Assembly (NCBI RefSeq): GCF_032884065.1
Contig: NC_088883.1
Coordinates: 25,043,637 to 25,107,636, forward strand
DNA length: 64,000 bases
Direction of reading: 5' to 3'
Source: Artemia franciscana
Lineage: Eukaryota; Arthropoda; Branchiopoda; Anostraca; Artemiidae
Shown: in pieces, positions 25,660-38,400 of the stretch
Position numbering within the stretch: the stretch's first letter is position 1
Layout of the letters: every line of letters starts with the position of its first letter
Program-made: the position numbers and the translations under genes
Notes under the pieces: generated by a model
Database searches by the model: none
Seen by the model: the letters and a program-made list of their open reading frames with translations, nothing else
What the model was told of the DNA's origin: nothing

Positions 25660-26620
25660 TATGTGTATAGTGGTTCCAACACAAAGGTCGGCAACGACAG
25701 AGATTATTGTGTCGACGTCTTGGACAACCACGGTCTTGGAGAACGCAACGAAATTGGAGAGTTGCTTATTGAAATGGCTCAATTTTTTGGCTTGGTTGTT
25801 GGTGGCACTCTCTTCGCCCATAAAGATATACACAAGTATTCCCGGACTTCACCAGGTGAACACACAAAAAACCAGATCGACCACTTTCTTTTTGGTACGA
25901 AATGGCAGACTTCACACTGTGTGCTGATATCTTCCCTGACGACTGATGACTGCAAAATTCAGAGTGAAGTAGTCAGCCCCGAGAAAGGTGGGGACAGCTA
26001 AGCGACGGACCTAAGATTGCCAAAAACTGAGTGAATTAGAAATCCAGTCACAGTTTGTGTTAAAACTGACAAATAGATTTGAAACCCAGGATGTGCCGCG
26101 ACATGAAACTCCAGAGGCAGCTTGGACTGCTATCAGACAAACCTACAATGATACTGCCTACGAGACGCCTGGTATGAAAAAGTTGCCAAAGGATGAATGG
26201 AACTACAGTATGCTATGTTTGATAAGGCTATAAAGAAGAGTGTCTGTGCTGATAAACATCAGCCTTGAACAAAGTACTCAGAAGAAGAAAGAAGCTACTA
26301 GACGGGGAAACTCGCGGTCAGTGCATCGCATCACCAGCGAGATAGTTGGAAAACGTCCAAAGACAGATAGACCCGTCAAAGATGAGTTTCGACAACATTT
26401 TACTGACCCTACTAAAGTGAACAAAGCCTGGGCGAAGTATTTCAAAAAGTTTTTAAATAGACTACCACCTGCTGATCCTCCAGATATACCAGACACGCCA
26501 TTTCTAAATCTAGCTGTCGATATTAAGGTATCCTTTGGTGGGGAGATACTAAAGGTGGCTAAAAAGCTGAAGTCTAGAAAGTCCCCTCGGGAAGACCTAC
26601 TTTACTGTTTTGAAAAGTAG
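25660..26620 (+). pseudogene. 5' part of an RTE/BovB-like LINE: endonuclease and linker
   Basis: 25663-25930 reads TKVGNDRD, then HGLGERNEIGELLIEMAQFF, VVGGTLFAHKDIHKYSRTSP and KNQIDHFLFGTKWQTS. This is the endonuclease half typical of the LINEs annotated as 'craniofacial development protein 2-like'. After frame changes it continues near 26060-26200 (DKFETQDVPRHE, PEAAWTAIRQTYNDTA) and at 26240-26610 (KKKEATRRGNSRSV, EIVGKRPKTDRPVKDEFRQH, KAWAKYFKKFLNRLPPADPP, KKLKSRKSPREDLL), the pre-RT linker. It is broken on the left by the (TA)n array and on the right by the F1 element, before the RT domain. It is dead. Confidence 0.8.
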
Positions 26621-28205
26621 AACTGTGACAAAGAGTCAAACTTGAGCGTAAAGAGCGAGGGATTGTGGAGGGGACAACCCATTTCATATACGGAGTAATT
26701 TCTGTTCGTTTTAAGTTCTGATTTCGCTCCTTACTTTCAGTTAAAAAAAACTAGTTTTTTTTATTTAATTTCTGAACGTTTTTAAGTTAATGTATGTTTG
26801 ATTTTGGCTCTCCGCACATAAATTATTAAAATGAAATTTGCTTATTAATTCTTTTTTTTTTTGGCTAAATGGCTTTCTCTTAGTTTTGATCAGACGATTT
26901 TTAGAAATAAGGGGTGGGGAAGGAGGCCTAGTTGCCCTCCAATTTTTCGGTTACTTAAAAAGGCAACTAGAACTTTTAATTTTTACGAACATTTTTATTA
27001 GTAAAAAATACACGTAACTTAAGAATTAACTTACGTAACAAACTTATATCTTCTTATATTTTTATTATGTATATGAGGGGGGTTGTCCCCTCGTTAATAC
27101 CTCACTCTTTACGCTAAATCTGAAATTTTGTCCCAATTCTTTAAGAATGACCCCTGAATCAGAAAGGCCGTAGAATAAATAGTTGAAATTACTAAAAATA
27201 CTTTAGCATAAAGAGCGAGGTATTTATCTCCTCCTAAATACCTCGCTCTTTATGCTAAAGTATTTTTAGAACCCCTCATATGCGTAATAATCTCTGTCCG
27301 TTTTAAGTTTTAATGATACTCCTTACTTTCAATTGAAAGAAACTTTTTCATGTTTATTTTTTTCATTGTTTTTTTTTATAGTAATGCTAGAAAATCCTGC
27401 GCCCTTTTCATTGAATTTCTCTTCTCCCATGACATATTCCTCCAAGGAAAGATCCTCCCACATAGCCCCTTCCCCTCAACCCCACCCCAAACCAAAAAAA
27501 AACCCTGAAAAGGTCTGTACACTTCCCAATAACCATTACTGTATGTAAACACTGGTCAAAGTTTGTAACTTGCAGCCCCTCCCCCAGGAACTGTGGGGGA
27601 GTAAGGCATCCCCAAAGACATAGGTCTTATGGTTTTCGACTATGCTGAACAAAATGGCTATCTCAAAATTTTGATCCGTTGACTTCGGGAAACAAATGAG
27701 CGAGGGAGGGGGCCTAGGCGCCCTCCAATTTTTGGTCACTTAAAAAGGGTACTAGAACTTCATTTCCGTTAAAATGAGCCCTCTTGCAACTTTCTAGGAC
27801 CTCTTGGTCGATACGATGACCCCTGGGGAAAAGAAAAAAAACAAATAAACACGCACCCGTGATCTGTCTTCTGGCAAAAAATATGAAATTCCACATTTTT
27901 GTAGATAGGAGCTTGAAATTATTGCAATAGGGTTTTCTGATACGCTGAATGCGATGGTGTGGTTTTCGTTGAGATTCTATGACTTTTAGGGGGTGTTTCC
28001 CCCTATTTTCCAAAATAAGGCAAATTTTCTCAGGCTCGTAACTTTTGATGACAAAGACTGAATTTGATGAAACTTATATATTTAAAATCAGCATGAAAAT
28101 CCAATTCTTTTGATGTATATTTTAGCATCAAAATTCTGTTTTTTAGAGTTTCGTTTACTATTGAGCCGGGTCGCTCCTTAGTACAGTTCGTTACCACGAA
28201 CTGTT
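26620..28205 (-). repeat. element F1, minus-strand copy, nearly complete
   Basis: Read on the minus strand it begins with the palindrome CAGTTCGTGGTAACGAACTG (28186-28205) and AAGGAGCGACCCGGCTCAATAGTAA. It continues through the GGGGGAAACACCCCCTAAAAG and AAAGTTCTAGTGCCCTTTTTAAGTGACC-type blocks. A hairpin block follows (27192-27269, two arms of CTTTAGCATAAAGAGCGAGGTATTTA), and it ends with GTAAGGAGCG...ACGAACAGAAATTACTCCGTATATGAAATGGG-type sequence. Small ORFs inside (27536-27739, 27714-28013, 28030-28266) are repeat-derived. No protein of any known transposase is seen. Confidence 0.85.
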
Positions 28206-29440
28206 GGATACTAGCAACACAAGTCAAGCCATCCACTTGGTGAATCTTTTCGTTACCCGACGTCACCTTTTAAGCCTCACTTATTCCTAGCCTTCGCGAC
28301 ATAGTCTTCTTAAGGCAGGACGGACTCTCAAGGAATCTTCCTATACCTCCCATATTAAACATTTGGAGTTTGCCTGACGTTCCTGAATTAGTGATTTCGG
28401 TGGTTTTTATGTCAATAGAAATTAAAAAATCTGGTGAATATTTTGCTCTAATCAAATCTTAAAGCCGACAATTATTTTTTTTATAATTCCAAAATAATTA
28501 TAAAACCTGTTTCGGGTTTGCATTCTAGATTGCTATAGTTGACACTGCTGTAGTGGGATTTCAAAAAATAGAGCAAAAAATTTTCTATTCAACAATCAGA
28601 AACTTATTTCTCTGTTTAAACAGAGTCTAGAGAATAAGTAGCGTGCAGACATCAAACTGCCGGTTAACAAATACATAAAAAAAAATTTATTGTATAAATA
28701 ATTACAAGAATCATTGCTAAGGATAGCCTGCGCCTAATCGTAATTTTGAGTGAGAAACCTCTCAAGTTCAACCTTCTTATGTTTGTTTAGTTGAAGCGAC
28801 GAAGAAAACTGATACCTTTGTATTTGACCAAGTTGCCGCCTAAGAAAAAGATTTGGCTAGGGAGTAAAATGCTTGGACTTTGGTTAGGCCTTAATATTAA
28901 TTGTCAAACCTATTCTGGCACTCCTGAGCTCACAAAACCTCTAAAACTCCATTCACTTTGCTCACACTTTCATCTAGGATTCTTAAATCGTCAGCATAAC
29001 CTTAGTTAAGGAGACTTTTTCCTCCCCATTTGATTTCGCGTTCTCCTATTGCCTTTCCTGTGCTCCTTAGAACAAAATCCATAAAAATGATCCGTTTAAA
29101 GGGGAATAGAACACGACCACTCTTAGCTCCTGATTTAATACCTTAAACTGCAGCTGACCTTAACCGCAGCAGTACTATTCTTTTACATACAACTAATCAC
29201 ATTTGCCTGGTATACCAGGTATAATACTGGTATATACTGGTATAATATATTTGCCTGGTATACCATACCAGGATAAAACATTCACTAAAGTTCTCCTACC
29301 AACAAAATCGAACGCTTGCTCATAATCAATAAAACTGATGACTAAAAGTGTAGGACTAAAGGTGATTTCTAAATACATTAAAAAAAGAATCTCCATCACA
29401 GCCGAAATCACTGAAAACAAAAAAGAAAATTGTGGATTGA
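28206..29440 (-). pseudogene. RT part of an RTE/BovB-like LINE, decayed
   Basis: On the minus strand, 29440-29230 reads SFIDYEQAFDFVGRRTLVNV and LSWYGIPGKYI (RT motif with the first catalytic Asp). About 29100-28960 reads MDFVLRSTGKAIGE, then IKWGGKSLL, GYADDLRILDESVSKVN (the YADD box). A later piece at about 28320-28206 reads LKKTMSRRLGISEA and GNEKIHQVDGLTCVAS, the usual region just after the RT of this LINE type. In between, 28460-28740 shows no similarity. Stops, frameshifts and a small duplicated TGGTATACCAGG run (29210-29275) show decay. It ends exactly where the F1 copy begins. Confidence 0.75.
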
Positions 29441-30089
29441 CAGTTTAATGTATATAGGCCTACTGATATTCATTCAAGAAAGTCTTAATAATTTAGATTT
29501 AATAAAGTTAAAATAGAGAAAATGTTTAAAATATGTATTGTTTTCAGTAAAGTGCAAATTATGTTCTATTTTTTAGAAGGCACGAGGGCGTTAGCCCCAC
29601 TCCTCTTTGTGGTGATTTCTGCTTGTTTTGATTCACCTGGTTATTTATTGTAATTTCTGTTTGTTTTATGTTTCATTTATTTGTTCATGGTAGTTGTGCG
29701 TAGGTGACACTATTTGACTTTATTTCTGCTAATATTTGGTTTAATGTAGCTATTTACTTTTCTTTGAGAAAACTTCTTTTGTGAGAAAAGTTTTTCCAAC
29801 TTAATTTCTGTTCGTTTTAAATTGACTAATAGTCTTTTTCATTGGTTAAGAAAAGAATGTTTTCAAAAATCTCGATTCTTCGCTATAAGAATCCTGACTT
29901 TGGCTGATCATCTATATGTCGAAAAAAATTTACAACAATTTTTAATAATACTTCTAATATAATGCTTTGGATCAAGGGGTTACGGGGGAAATTTTCTAAT
30001 ATACGGGTTTAAAATCTTGACGGTTTTATGGATTCTATAGGGCTGGCCAAATTCTAACCCCTTTCAAGCTAGTGTCTTGATTATAGACA
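29441..30089. other. intronic sequence, nothing specific
   Basis: Contains a few phrases shared with the F1 family (TAATTTCTGTTCGTTTTAA near 29800) but no continuous copy. Confidence 0.35.
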
Positions 30090-33060
30090 AATATTAATCA
30101 ACCACCCCCTCCACATTCCCTGAAAGTTTCAAATTAATTCCCTTAACCTTTACTTAGATATTGCAGATACACACTCTTGACAAACCTGAATGTACAGAGT
30201 GCAATTTGATTTAGTTCAATTTCCGAGTCAACATACCCTGACTATTTTGACTTAATTTCTTAGCCGTTCCTGAGACTGAGATATAGTAGATATCCTATTT
30301 GGAGAAAACTGAATGCACATAATGTTTATTGATTTACTTAACATCCCCTAGTACCTACACTGAAGTTCCAATGTGATACTAAGAGTTTTTCCTGAAATAC
30401 TATACAAACAGTTTTTTAAACATCTGGATACGCACGGCTTATTTTGATTTAGTCTTTCATCTCTCCCTACATTTCCTGAAACCATTTCCTGGAATATTGC
30501 ATCTGTGAAACTTTGACAACATGGATGCGCTTAAACTCTTTTAGTATAGTCCAACAATAGTATTAGTAGTAATAGTGGTAGTAGTAATAGTATCATTAGT
30601 AGTAGCAGTAGTAATAGTAGTAGTAGAATTAGTAGTAGTTGTAGCAGTAGCAGCAGCAGCAATAGTAGTGGTAGTAGTAGCAGGAGTTGTAGTAGTAGTA
30701 GAAGTACAAGTAGTAGTGGTAGTAGTAATTGTGGTAGTAGTAGTAGAAGTAGCAGTGGTAGTAGCAGGACTAAGAGTATTATCAGTCACAAGTCGTCACA
30801 GTAACTGTTTCAAGTATTCACAACCAGAGTCACAAGTAGTTTTTACGAGTAGTCAGAGACGCAAGCAACCGCAGTCATAAGTAGTCTTAGTAGCAACAGC
30901 ATTAGTAGTAGTAGAATAAGTAGTAGTTGTGGAAGTAGTAGCATTAGAAGTAGAAGTAATACTTTTAGTAACCCTGAAAGGTTTCAATTTAATACCTTCA
31001 GCCATCCCGAAGTGTCACTGATACGGCTTTTTGACAACCTGTATAGGTATTATGCGTTTTAATTTGTCAACATACACCCAAACGTCCCCCGAAAGTTTCA
31101 TTTTAATGTCCTTAGTTATTCCAGATATATTGAAGATACACCTTAACATTTATATTTACTTAAATATCCTCATCAACATGCACTGAAAGCTTGTACTTAG
31201 TGCCTTTATCTGTTCCTAAGATATTGCAGATAAGCCTTTATGACTGGTCGTGATGTCTTTTGATTTAATTCAAAATTTCCAATAGCATGCTCTGAGAGTT
31301 CTAAAATAACACCCCTAGCTGATACTGGGATATTGCAAATACACTCTTTTGGCAATCTGGATACAAATAGTACCTTTCGATTTAGTTTTACAGCCCTTCA
31401 ATTGTCTCTGAAAATAAAACTTAAAACCCAATTCTATACAAAGACATTGTATCTATCCAGTTTTGGAAAGTGCGTACACTTAAACCCTTTTGGTTAGTTC
31501 AAAAGCAGTATAGGCAGTAGTAGTAGAAAAAATAGTAAAAGTAGTAGTAGTTTTAGTAGCCCTAAAGGTTTTAGCTTAATACCCTAAGGCGTTCTGAGAT
31601 ATTAATGATACGCCCCTTTGGTAATCCACATGTAAATACTGTGTTTTGATTTAGTTGAATATCCCCTTCAAAATGCCCTGAAAACTTTACCTTAATATTC
31701 TAAGCCGTTTTTCAGATATTGATGATACACCCTTTTGACAGTCTGTGCGCACATAGTATAGTTTTATTTGGTTCAACATCACCCTCACCCTTCCTCGAAA
31801 GTTTCACCCAGCATCTCCCTTAGCATTGCAAATAGTGGTAGTTATAGTGGTAGAAGTAATAGTTGGAGAATTGCAAGTAGTACTGCCACTCCGACTTACC
31901 ACCAACACACGTGATAGCAGGAGTAGAATTAGTAGTAGTAGCAGCAGTAGTATTCATGTTGTGCGGTTTGTGTTAGTTCAGCATCTCAACATCATGGCCT
32001 ATTAGTTTTAACTTAATACTTTAAGACGTTTCTAAGATATTGCTGATACGCTCCTTTGATATGCTCCATGCACGTAGTTAGTTCTGATATAGTCTAAAAT
32101 CCTCCTTAGCAATTCTTGAAAGTGATCAGCGTATTATCATTTGCTTTCATAATAGTAGTACTATCAGCAGCAGGAATAGCAGTACTGCTACCACAACAAG
32201 TGATATACCCTATACTGATACTGATACTGATACCCTATACTATTACTGATATACCCTTTTCACAACCTGCTTGCACATAAGAGTGTTTTGATTTAGTTCA
32301 ACTTTCCCCTCAATATTCTCTGAAATTTTCACCTTAGTACACTCAACCTTAGTAGCAGTCGCAATAGACGTGACAATTGTATTAGTAGTAGGAGTAGTGG
32401 TAGTAGTAGTAATAGTAGTAGGAGTACCAGCAGTAGTAACAGTGGTAGTAGTAGTAGTAATAGCAGCCGCAGTAGTAATAGCGGTAGGGGGTGGTGGCGT
32501 GCACATATTGGATTTTAGTCAATTGATCATCACCCTTATTATTCTCTTAAAGATCCAGCTTAATACCCTAAGCCATTTCAGCGGTATGCCCCTTTTACAA
32601 TCTGCATAGACATGTTGTTTTCTGGTTTAGTTAAACACTCCCCTCAAAATTCCCTGAAAACTTCACTTGAATGCCCTTAGTCTTGCTGAACCGAAAAGGC
32701 TAAACATTCAACCCTTTCCCTATTACAACTACTTTATGTAAGCAAAGGGTGAATTGCATATTTTACAGCCCCTGCTCCAAAGGCTCTGGAATGTGGCAGG
32801 AGGTTATAATCCCCGTAGGTATATATTGGACTTTTCAACTATACTTGACAAAATGGATATCTCAAATTTTGATGGGATGTGTTGGGCGAAAAAAAGGGCG
32901 TCGGAGAGGGGCTGATTGCCCCTCGAATCATTATTGACCCTTAAAATGGGCACTAAAACTTCCAATTTCTAATCGACTGAGCCACTTCCAGAGTTTCTAC
33001 AACTCCTTCTGTACGAAGTCCCTTTGAAAAAAAAAACATTGTGCCCACTTCGCTCATACG
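30090..33060 (-). repeat. long composite repeat (family F2), minus orientation
   Basis: This is the reverse-complement counterpart of 12100-16100. Phrases such as CTTAATTTCTTAGCCGTTCCTGAGA (30250), CTTAGTTATTCCAGATAT (31112) and CTAAGCCGTTTTTCAGATATTGATGATACACCCTTTTGAC (31700) are the complement of the GTCAAAAGGG-GTATC--CAATATCTCAG-AACGGCT-AGG module. They alternate with AGTAGTAGTAGCAG-type arrays (30545-30980, 31500-31560, 31830-31950, 32340-32500). The last part (32720-33060) resembles the middle of F1 on the minus strand. Poly-Val and poly-Thr ORFs here are artefacts. Confidence 0.75.
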
Positions 33061-33149
33061 CAGTGCTAAGATTATGCGAAATTTCCTAGGCTTATAATTG
33101 CACAGTTCAATTTAAAAAAATTAATTTTACCACCTAAAAATAACATTAT

Positions 33150-33214
33150 TGTTGTAGCGCAATGGATTTGATCTCAGCTTGGTAGTACTTTACCCAGAGT
33201 TCGAACCTAGGGCC
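33150..33214 (+). repeat. tRNA-derived SINE head
   Basis: An A-box-like TAGCGCAATGG (33155-33165) and a B-box-like AGTTCGAACCT (33198-33208) are spaced as in a tRNA gene. Strand is inferred from box order. The body of the SINE is replaced by the minisatellite that follows directly. Confidence 0.55.
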
Positions 33215-33690
33215 GACGCAGCAACACACTACAGGGCCGAACCAGCAACACACTACAGGGCTGAACCAGCAACACACTACAGGGCCAAACCAGCAACACA
33301 CTACAGGCCCGAAGCCGTAGCAGACTACAGGGCCGAAGAGGTAACACATTACAGGGCTGAACCATTAACACACTTCAGGGCCGAACAATTAACACAGTAT
33401 AGGGCCGAACCAGCAACACACTAGAGGGCCAAACCAGCCACACACTACAGGGCCGAACCAGCAAAACAGTACAGGGCTGAACCAGCAACACACTACTGGG
33501 CGGAACCAGCAGCACACTACAATACCGAACCAGCAACATACCAAAGGGCTGAACCAGTAACACGCTACAGGGTTGAACCATCAGCAAACTACAGGGCCGA
33601 ACCAGCAACACTCTACAGGGCTGAACCAGCAACACTACAGGGCCGAACCAGCAACACACTACAGGATTGAACCAGCAATTCACTACAGGG
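33215..33690 (+). repeat. 24-bp minisatellite, about 19 copies
   Basis: The unit is CACTACAGGGCCGAACCAGCAACA, with scattered substitutions and a few units of altered length. Because 24 is a multiple of three, all frames stay open over long distances (for example an RAEPATHY repeat on the plus strand). Those frames have no other sign of being genes. Confidence 0.95.
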
Positions 33691-33699
33691 CAGACACAA

Positions 33700-34865
33700 G
33701 GACCTTAGTAGTCACGAGTCGTTGCTAATATTCCATCTTTTTGGTTATTATAGACCCTTTCAATTGAGTTTTTAATTATTTTTTAAGTATTTTAGCAACT
33801 AAATTTGGCGGCTTACCCTCGTTGTAGCCGGCAGCATTAAATACTCTTTAAATAAGTAAATCAAATAATCGATGAATTTAATATAAAGAAATTTATTAAC
33901 TTAATTTAAACAAACTAAAATCATTAAAAATTTTAAGCAATCAATTTGATATTAATGAAACTAAATACCTTAAAGAATTAATTAAAATATTTAAAGCAAC
34001 AAGTAAATTATCAGGAGCTGTGTGTATATCTGCGTTGGCATTCTCAAAAAAAAATTCAATAATTAATCGATTTATGATTAACGAAATTAAATAACATAAG
34101 TTAATCAAATATTAAAGAAATTAAATAATTTAATTTAAGCATATGAGAATTAATTACAATAATCGAAGTAATGAGGAAATACTCAGGAGATAAATGTACA
34201 CCTGCATTGATGTAATCAGGTAGGTAGGTTGGGGGAGTGATCCAAATATTGAAGCAAGACTTGTTTTTGGCTATGGTATCAACCGGCAAGCTGTATCTTA
34301 AGCGTTTATGGTAAATGGCATTCATTTCAAAAGGCTACAGTTTGTAAAACGCTCTCTAGGCTAGTGGTCAATTTGGGCTAGCGAGAGGTCAGTTTTTTTT
34401 ATTATTTATTACAAAGATACATTGTTGGAATTAGATAGCGATTGGGTTATTTAACTCCAATGATTGAATTCCTAACACCCTGCTAGACACCTTACTCGGA
34501 GTGGATTAAGGTACGTATAGCCGAGCAGAAAAAACCTGGAAGAAAACCCATCCAACTTCCGATACGTATAACCTCGGTATACTTTCTGGTGAAGAATCCC
34601 AAATCTCAGGAACCCTAAAACTCTCAATATAAACCAACTGTAATTTCATGATGTCTGTTCCCTATATGTTTGTGTGATCAGATGCATATAAATGAAGTTT
34701 GTGACTCATATTTAGTTTTTGACCACACTATACGGCATTTCAAAAAGATAGACATTCATGGTAGTATAACAGAAAAATCACCAATATCATGAAGTGTTTG
34801 GCATTTTTTAGCCTTTTTTAATGTAATAATAAGGCAAATTCAGATGTATTTTTTTTTATTTCCTT
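33700..34865. other. AT-rich intronic sequence
   Basis: Repeated words like AATTAAATAATTTAA and TTAATCGATTTATGATTAA. No exon is supported. Confidence 0.4.
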
Positions 34866-34869
34866 ACTC

Positions 34870-35015
34870 ATTTTGAGCAAGGTTGTTGAAAGCATAGGAT
34901 GGTTGGCCTCGAACCCCCCATTGCACTTCCTGGCTGAAAGGCCATGAGACGGAGATCAGCACCGCCGGTTTGGACCTTAAGGGTCTAGTGCCGTCTTACT
35001 TACTTACTTTTACTT
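34870..35015 (-). repeat. tRNA-derived SINE with (TAAG)n end
   Basis: On the minus strand, a GTAAGTAAGTAAG run is followed by ACGGCACTAGACCC, a tRNA-like stretch (GGCGGTGCTGATCTCCGTCTC) and a B-box-like GGGTTCGAGGCC (complement of 34905-34917). Confidence 0.5.
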
Positions 35016-35371
35016 ATTTACTTACTCATTTTGAGACAATTCATTAGGTGTACTCTGTCGTGTTTGTCATGACCATATGATACCAAATAGGATACAAGAA
35101 TTCCTTTGTGAGGGAGTGAGAGGTTGAAACATATTGCAAAATAGTGTTCAAACTCATCTAGTAAGTCAAATTAGTGTAAATCAAGTGTCTAATCTTAGTT
35201 TCTGAAAAAATACAATTCCAAATTTAAAAAAAGCCAAGAAACACGAACCACTAGATTATTTCCGACATCAGCGCCAGGTTCCACTCTTATAATTTACCCA
35301 TAATCGTTGTAAAAGCTCTGGAAGAATTGACTATACAAAGTTTGACTATATTGAAAGCCAATGAAAAACTG

Positions 35372-35409
35372 TATAAAAGCTTCGGCTAACACGCGAGTCA
35401 TCTATCAGT
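35372..35409 (+). promoter_or_regulatory. possible core promoter (TATA plus initiator)
   Basis: TATAAAAG at 35372-35379 is followed by TCATC (35399-35403) and TCAGT (35405-35409). These resemble an arthropod TATA box with an initiator 28-35 bases downstream. No convincing ORF follows, so a non-coding transcript or chance are both possible. Confidence 0.2.
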
Positions 35410-38400
35410 ATGATTTATTTAAACAGCACTCCCTTGCCAGTGACACTGGTAAAAAAAAAACACGTCTCACTCGCAAAAGTTTCTTCAAGAGGAGTAATGA
35501 AAAGAGTGCGTGAATGACGAATTGCATCATATAAACCACAGCAATTAAAAAAACGTACAATAATACTTCCTGCACAGTATTCCAGAGAAGATTTAAAGGT
35601 TGAAATACTACCAGCCTTACTGATACTATTAGAAAAATTATCTTACTAAACAAAAAACACAAACGGACAAAAAGCAAAAAAAGACTAAACAAAAAAGCGA
35701 CATAGAAAGTTATATAAAAAAATGCATTTTAAAAAAAAGAAGTGTTTCCGAAAGTTGGCATAGGACCTAAGTACGTGATAACGATTGTCAAAAAACAGTT
35801 GGTCTTTTTATTTCATAAACTTCAGATACCTGTATTAGACAAAACTGTGGTTTTTATTATTTTATATTTTATACTATTAAAATTCATTTTAATAACAGGC
35901 AAGGAAAGTTTGACACTATTCATTTATTCAAGGTCACACTAACTAAGAAATCCAGTATTTCAAAAACTTAGTTTCATACAGTTTCTTCATATAAACAAAA
36001 ATTTAATTTTTTTCGAAAAAAACTTTATTCTTATAAAGATATCCCTTTTGAAGGAAAACATAATAAAAAAAACGTTTACACGCATAATATCTGTCACAAC
36101 TGTATTTGGTAGTGTGCCAAATTTCTATATATCAGTGACCTGTTAGTGATAAATCTGAAAACGAAAAGTACACTAGCCCCATTCAACTTACCTTGCTAAA
36201 CCTTTACAAGATGTGAGAAAAGTGAAGCTCATTTTCATTTATTTACTTTACATTTACTTTTTTTTTGAGAAAAGTGAAGCTCATTTTCATTTATTTACTT
36301 TACTTAAAAATTATCTAAATAATAAAAAATATTATTTTTTATTATCTCAGACACTGAGATGTAAGAATGACGCCACTTTACCCAATCCTGTTCATAGGTA
36401 AACTTCGTTTTGCCATAGAAGAATTTCGTGTTGAATCCTTATGGAAATGTAGCATACAGTGCGATGTGATTTAGGCTTAAGCTGATTCTTGTGATAACGC
36501 AAAGAGCATCAAAAACAGTAATATGGAGGGTCACACGGCACTAACACAAGCAGCTTTTTAAGCAGAACCAATTTTGCTGATGTTTTGTTCACGGTTTCCA
36601 GTTTTCTTTGTTGCAATAACCCAAATAATTACCCTAAACAGATTCATTGGATCTAAGTGATCTGAATTTCGGTTTTTAAAAATAGTCTGGCATCTAGCTA
36701 TTCTACGCGCAAGTTTATCTAAAATACTTCAAACATCCATCATTAGCAACTCTTTTTTGATATTTAATGTATGTTTGTAACGTCATAAATAATACTATTA
36801 GCAGAGATTTTCGCTACCAAATAGGTTTCCGTGAGCTAGTTGTCACGCGATCTAAGTTATCTTTACTTATTATCTTCTTTTCGCTAACAATTGTTATTAT
36901 TCGTTTAACAATTATTTATTTCGTATTTAAAATTCATTCCACTTTTATTTTGTATTTTATTTACTACTTCATTCATATATTTATTATTTTTTTTTATATT
37001 TTAGTTCGATTTTACTGTCACGTAAATAACAAGTATTTTATTTATTCTATTCAAGTATTTGCATTTATTTTAAATTTAATTTTATATTGAATTCGCCTTA
37101 CAATTATTTCAATTTACAATATTTATGCTACAATGACGGTTTATTAACATGAATAAAGCCATTACTCGATTTTGGCTGAGAAATATATTTGCATAAGATA
37201 TTAGAATTTAAGTGTCAGGAACAACAAGTAAAAACATTTAGAATTTCCGTCAGGGTTGCCACGATTAACCGCAAAAATAAATGCGCAAAATTATAAATCT
37301 GATTAAGCTTTTTGTCTGTAAATATTCAAACTTTAACAATCTTTTGATTTCCAAAGACAGCTACACTTTGAAAGAAGACTACAACTTATTAAGCTGTTTG
37401 GTGTAAGATTTATTTAGCTTAGCTGTTTTTCGCCCATGTTTTATTTTTTTTTTTATTTGACGCCCGCTAGGAGCAAAAAATGGCTATGAAGTTACAACAA
37501 TTCAAAATAGGGGTGAAACCATTTAATCGAAAGTGAGAAAAATATAAAATTTTGAAGGACACTGATGATGGACACTGTATATGCGTTCAAAAAATTCAGT
37601 TAAAAATTTTATATTTGTTTCACTGTCGATTAAAAGGTTTCATCCTTATTTTGAACTGTTATATTTTCGTAATGGAAAGGCAGTGTGGTCTTCGAAGTTA
37701 TCTAGGCTATGAAGTTTTTTTTTATTAAAACCGAATCCTGATTTTTCCTTTTTTGAAAGATACGGTTGCGAAGACTTTAGAAAACCAATTCAAAAATCCA
37801 GACTTTATTTTTCTGTCCTTGTAGGGCCTGCTTTAAAAATTGCCTTTTGATAGATTCGACCAAACAGATAAGAGTTAAAGCTTTGATAATTTAACTATTT
37901 GGTAATTTACTTTGTGATTTAATGAAAATTAAAAACCAGTTTGTAAGAAAAGACCTCAAAACCAGCTATTAAAAAAAATAGACCATTAGCTTTTCACATG
38001 TATACTGGATTGCCGTACAAAAAAAAAAAAATCTTCTGTTCCGCGTAAAAATCTGCTTTTCAATTACTGCGTGACCCAACCATGCAGTGTTTCCACCTTC
38101 CCCGAATCTTCTGGGATTTCCCCGAAAGAAAATTAGGTTTCCGAAATCTCCAAGAAAGTTAGTATTACCGGGAGTATCATTTCAATTTCATTTTCTTGTT
38201 TTTACATGTCTTTTCGTGTATTTACAAACATCGATTCTCGGGCAGATTTCGAAGGACCCAACTTTGTTCGGGGGAAATACTGGGATGGTGGAAGATCTGC
38301 AACCATATAATAGAAGGCAATAGAAGATGCAGAAGTAAGTGCAACACAGGACAGTCGGGTAAGCAGCACACATACAAAAGGTATAAATGTTAGTATCAAA

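Noticed and set aside
30541..30880. Poly-Thr and poly-Val ORFs on both strands
   Set aside because: They are the AGTAGTAGT array of family F2; no start context, splice sites or domain.
33146..33683. Long open frames with RAEPATHY and VVCCWFGP repeats
   Set aside because: A 24-bp tandem unit keeps all frames open; low-complexity repetition without flanking coding sequence.
33215..33690. CRISPR-like regular repeat array
   Set aside because: Units are directly adjacent with no unique spacers, and the genome is eukaryotic.
35405..35692. 95-codon hydrophobic ORF that could be a membrane protein
   Set aside because: Composition is explained by T-rich DNA; no acceptor or donor, no family match that I can recognise.
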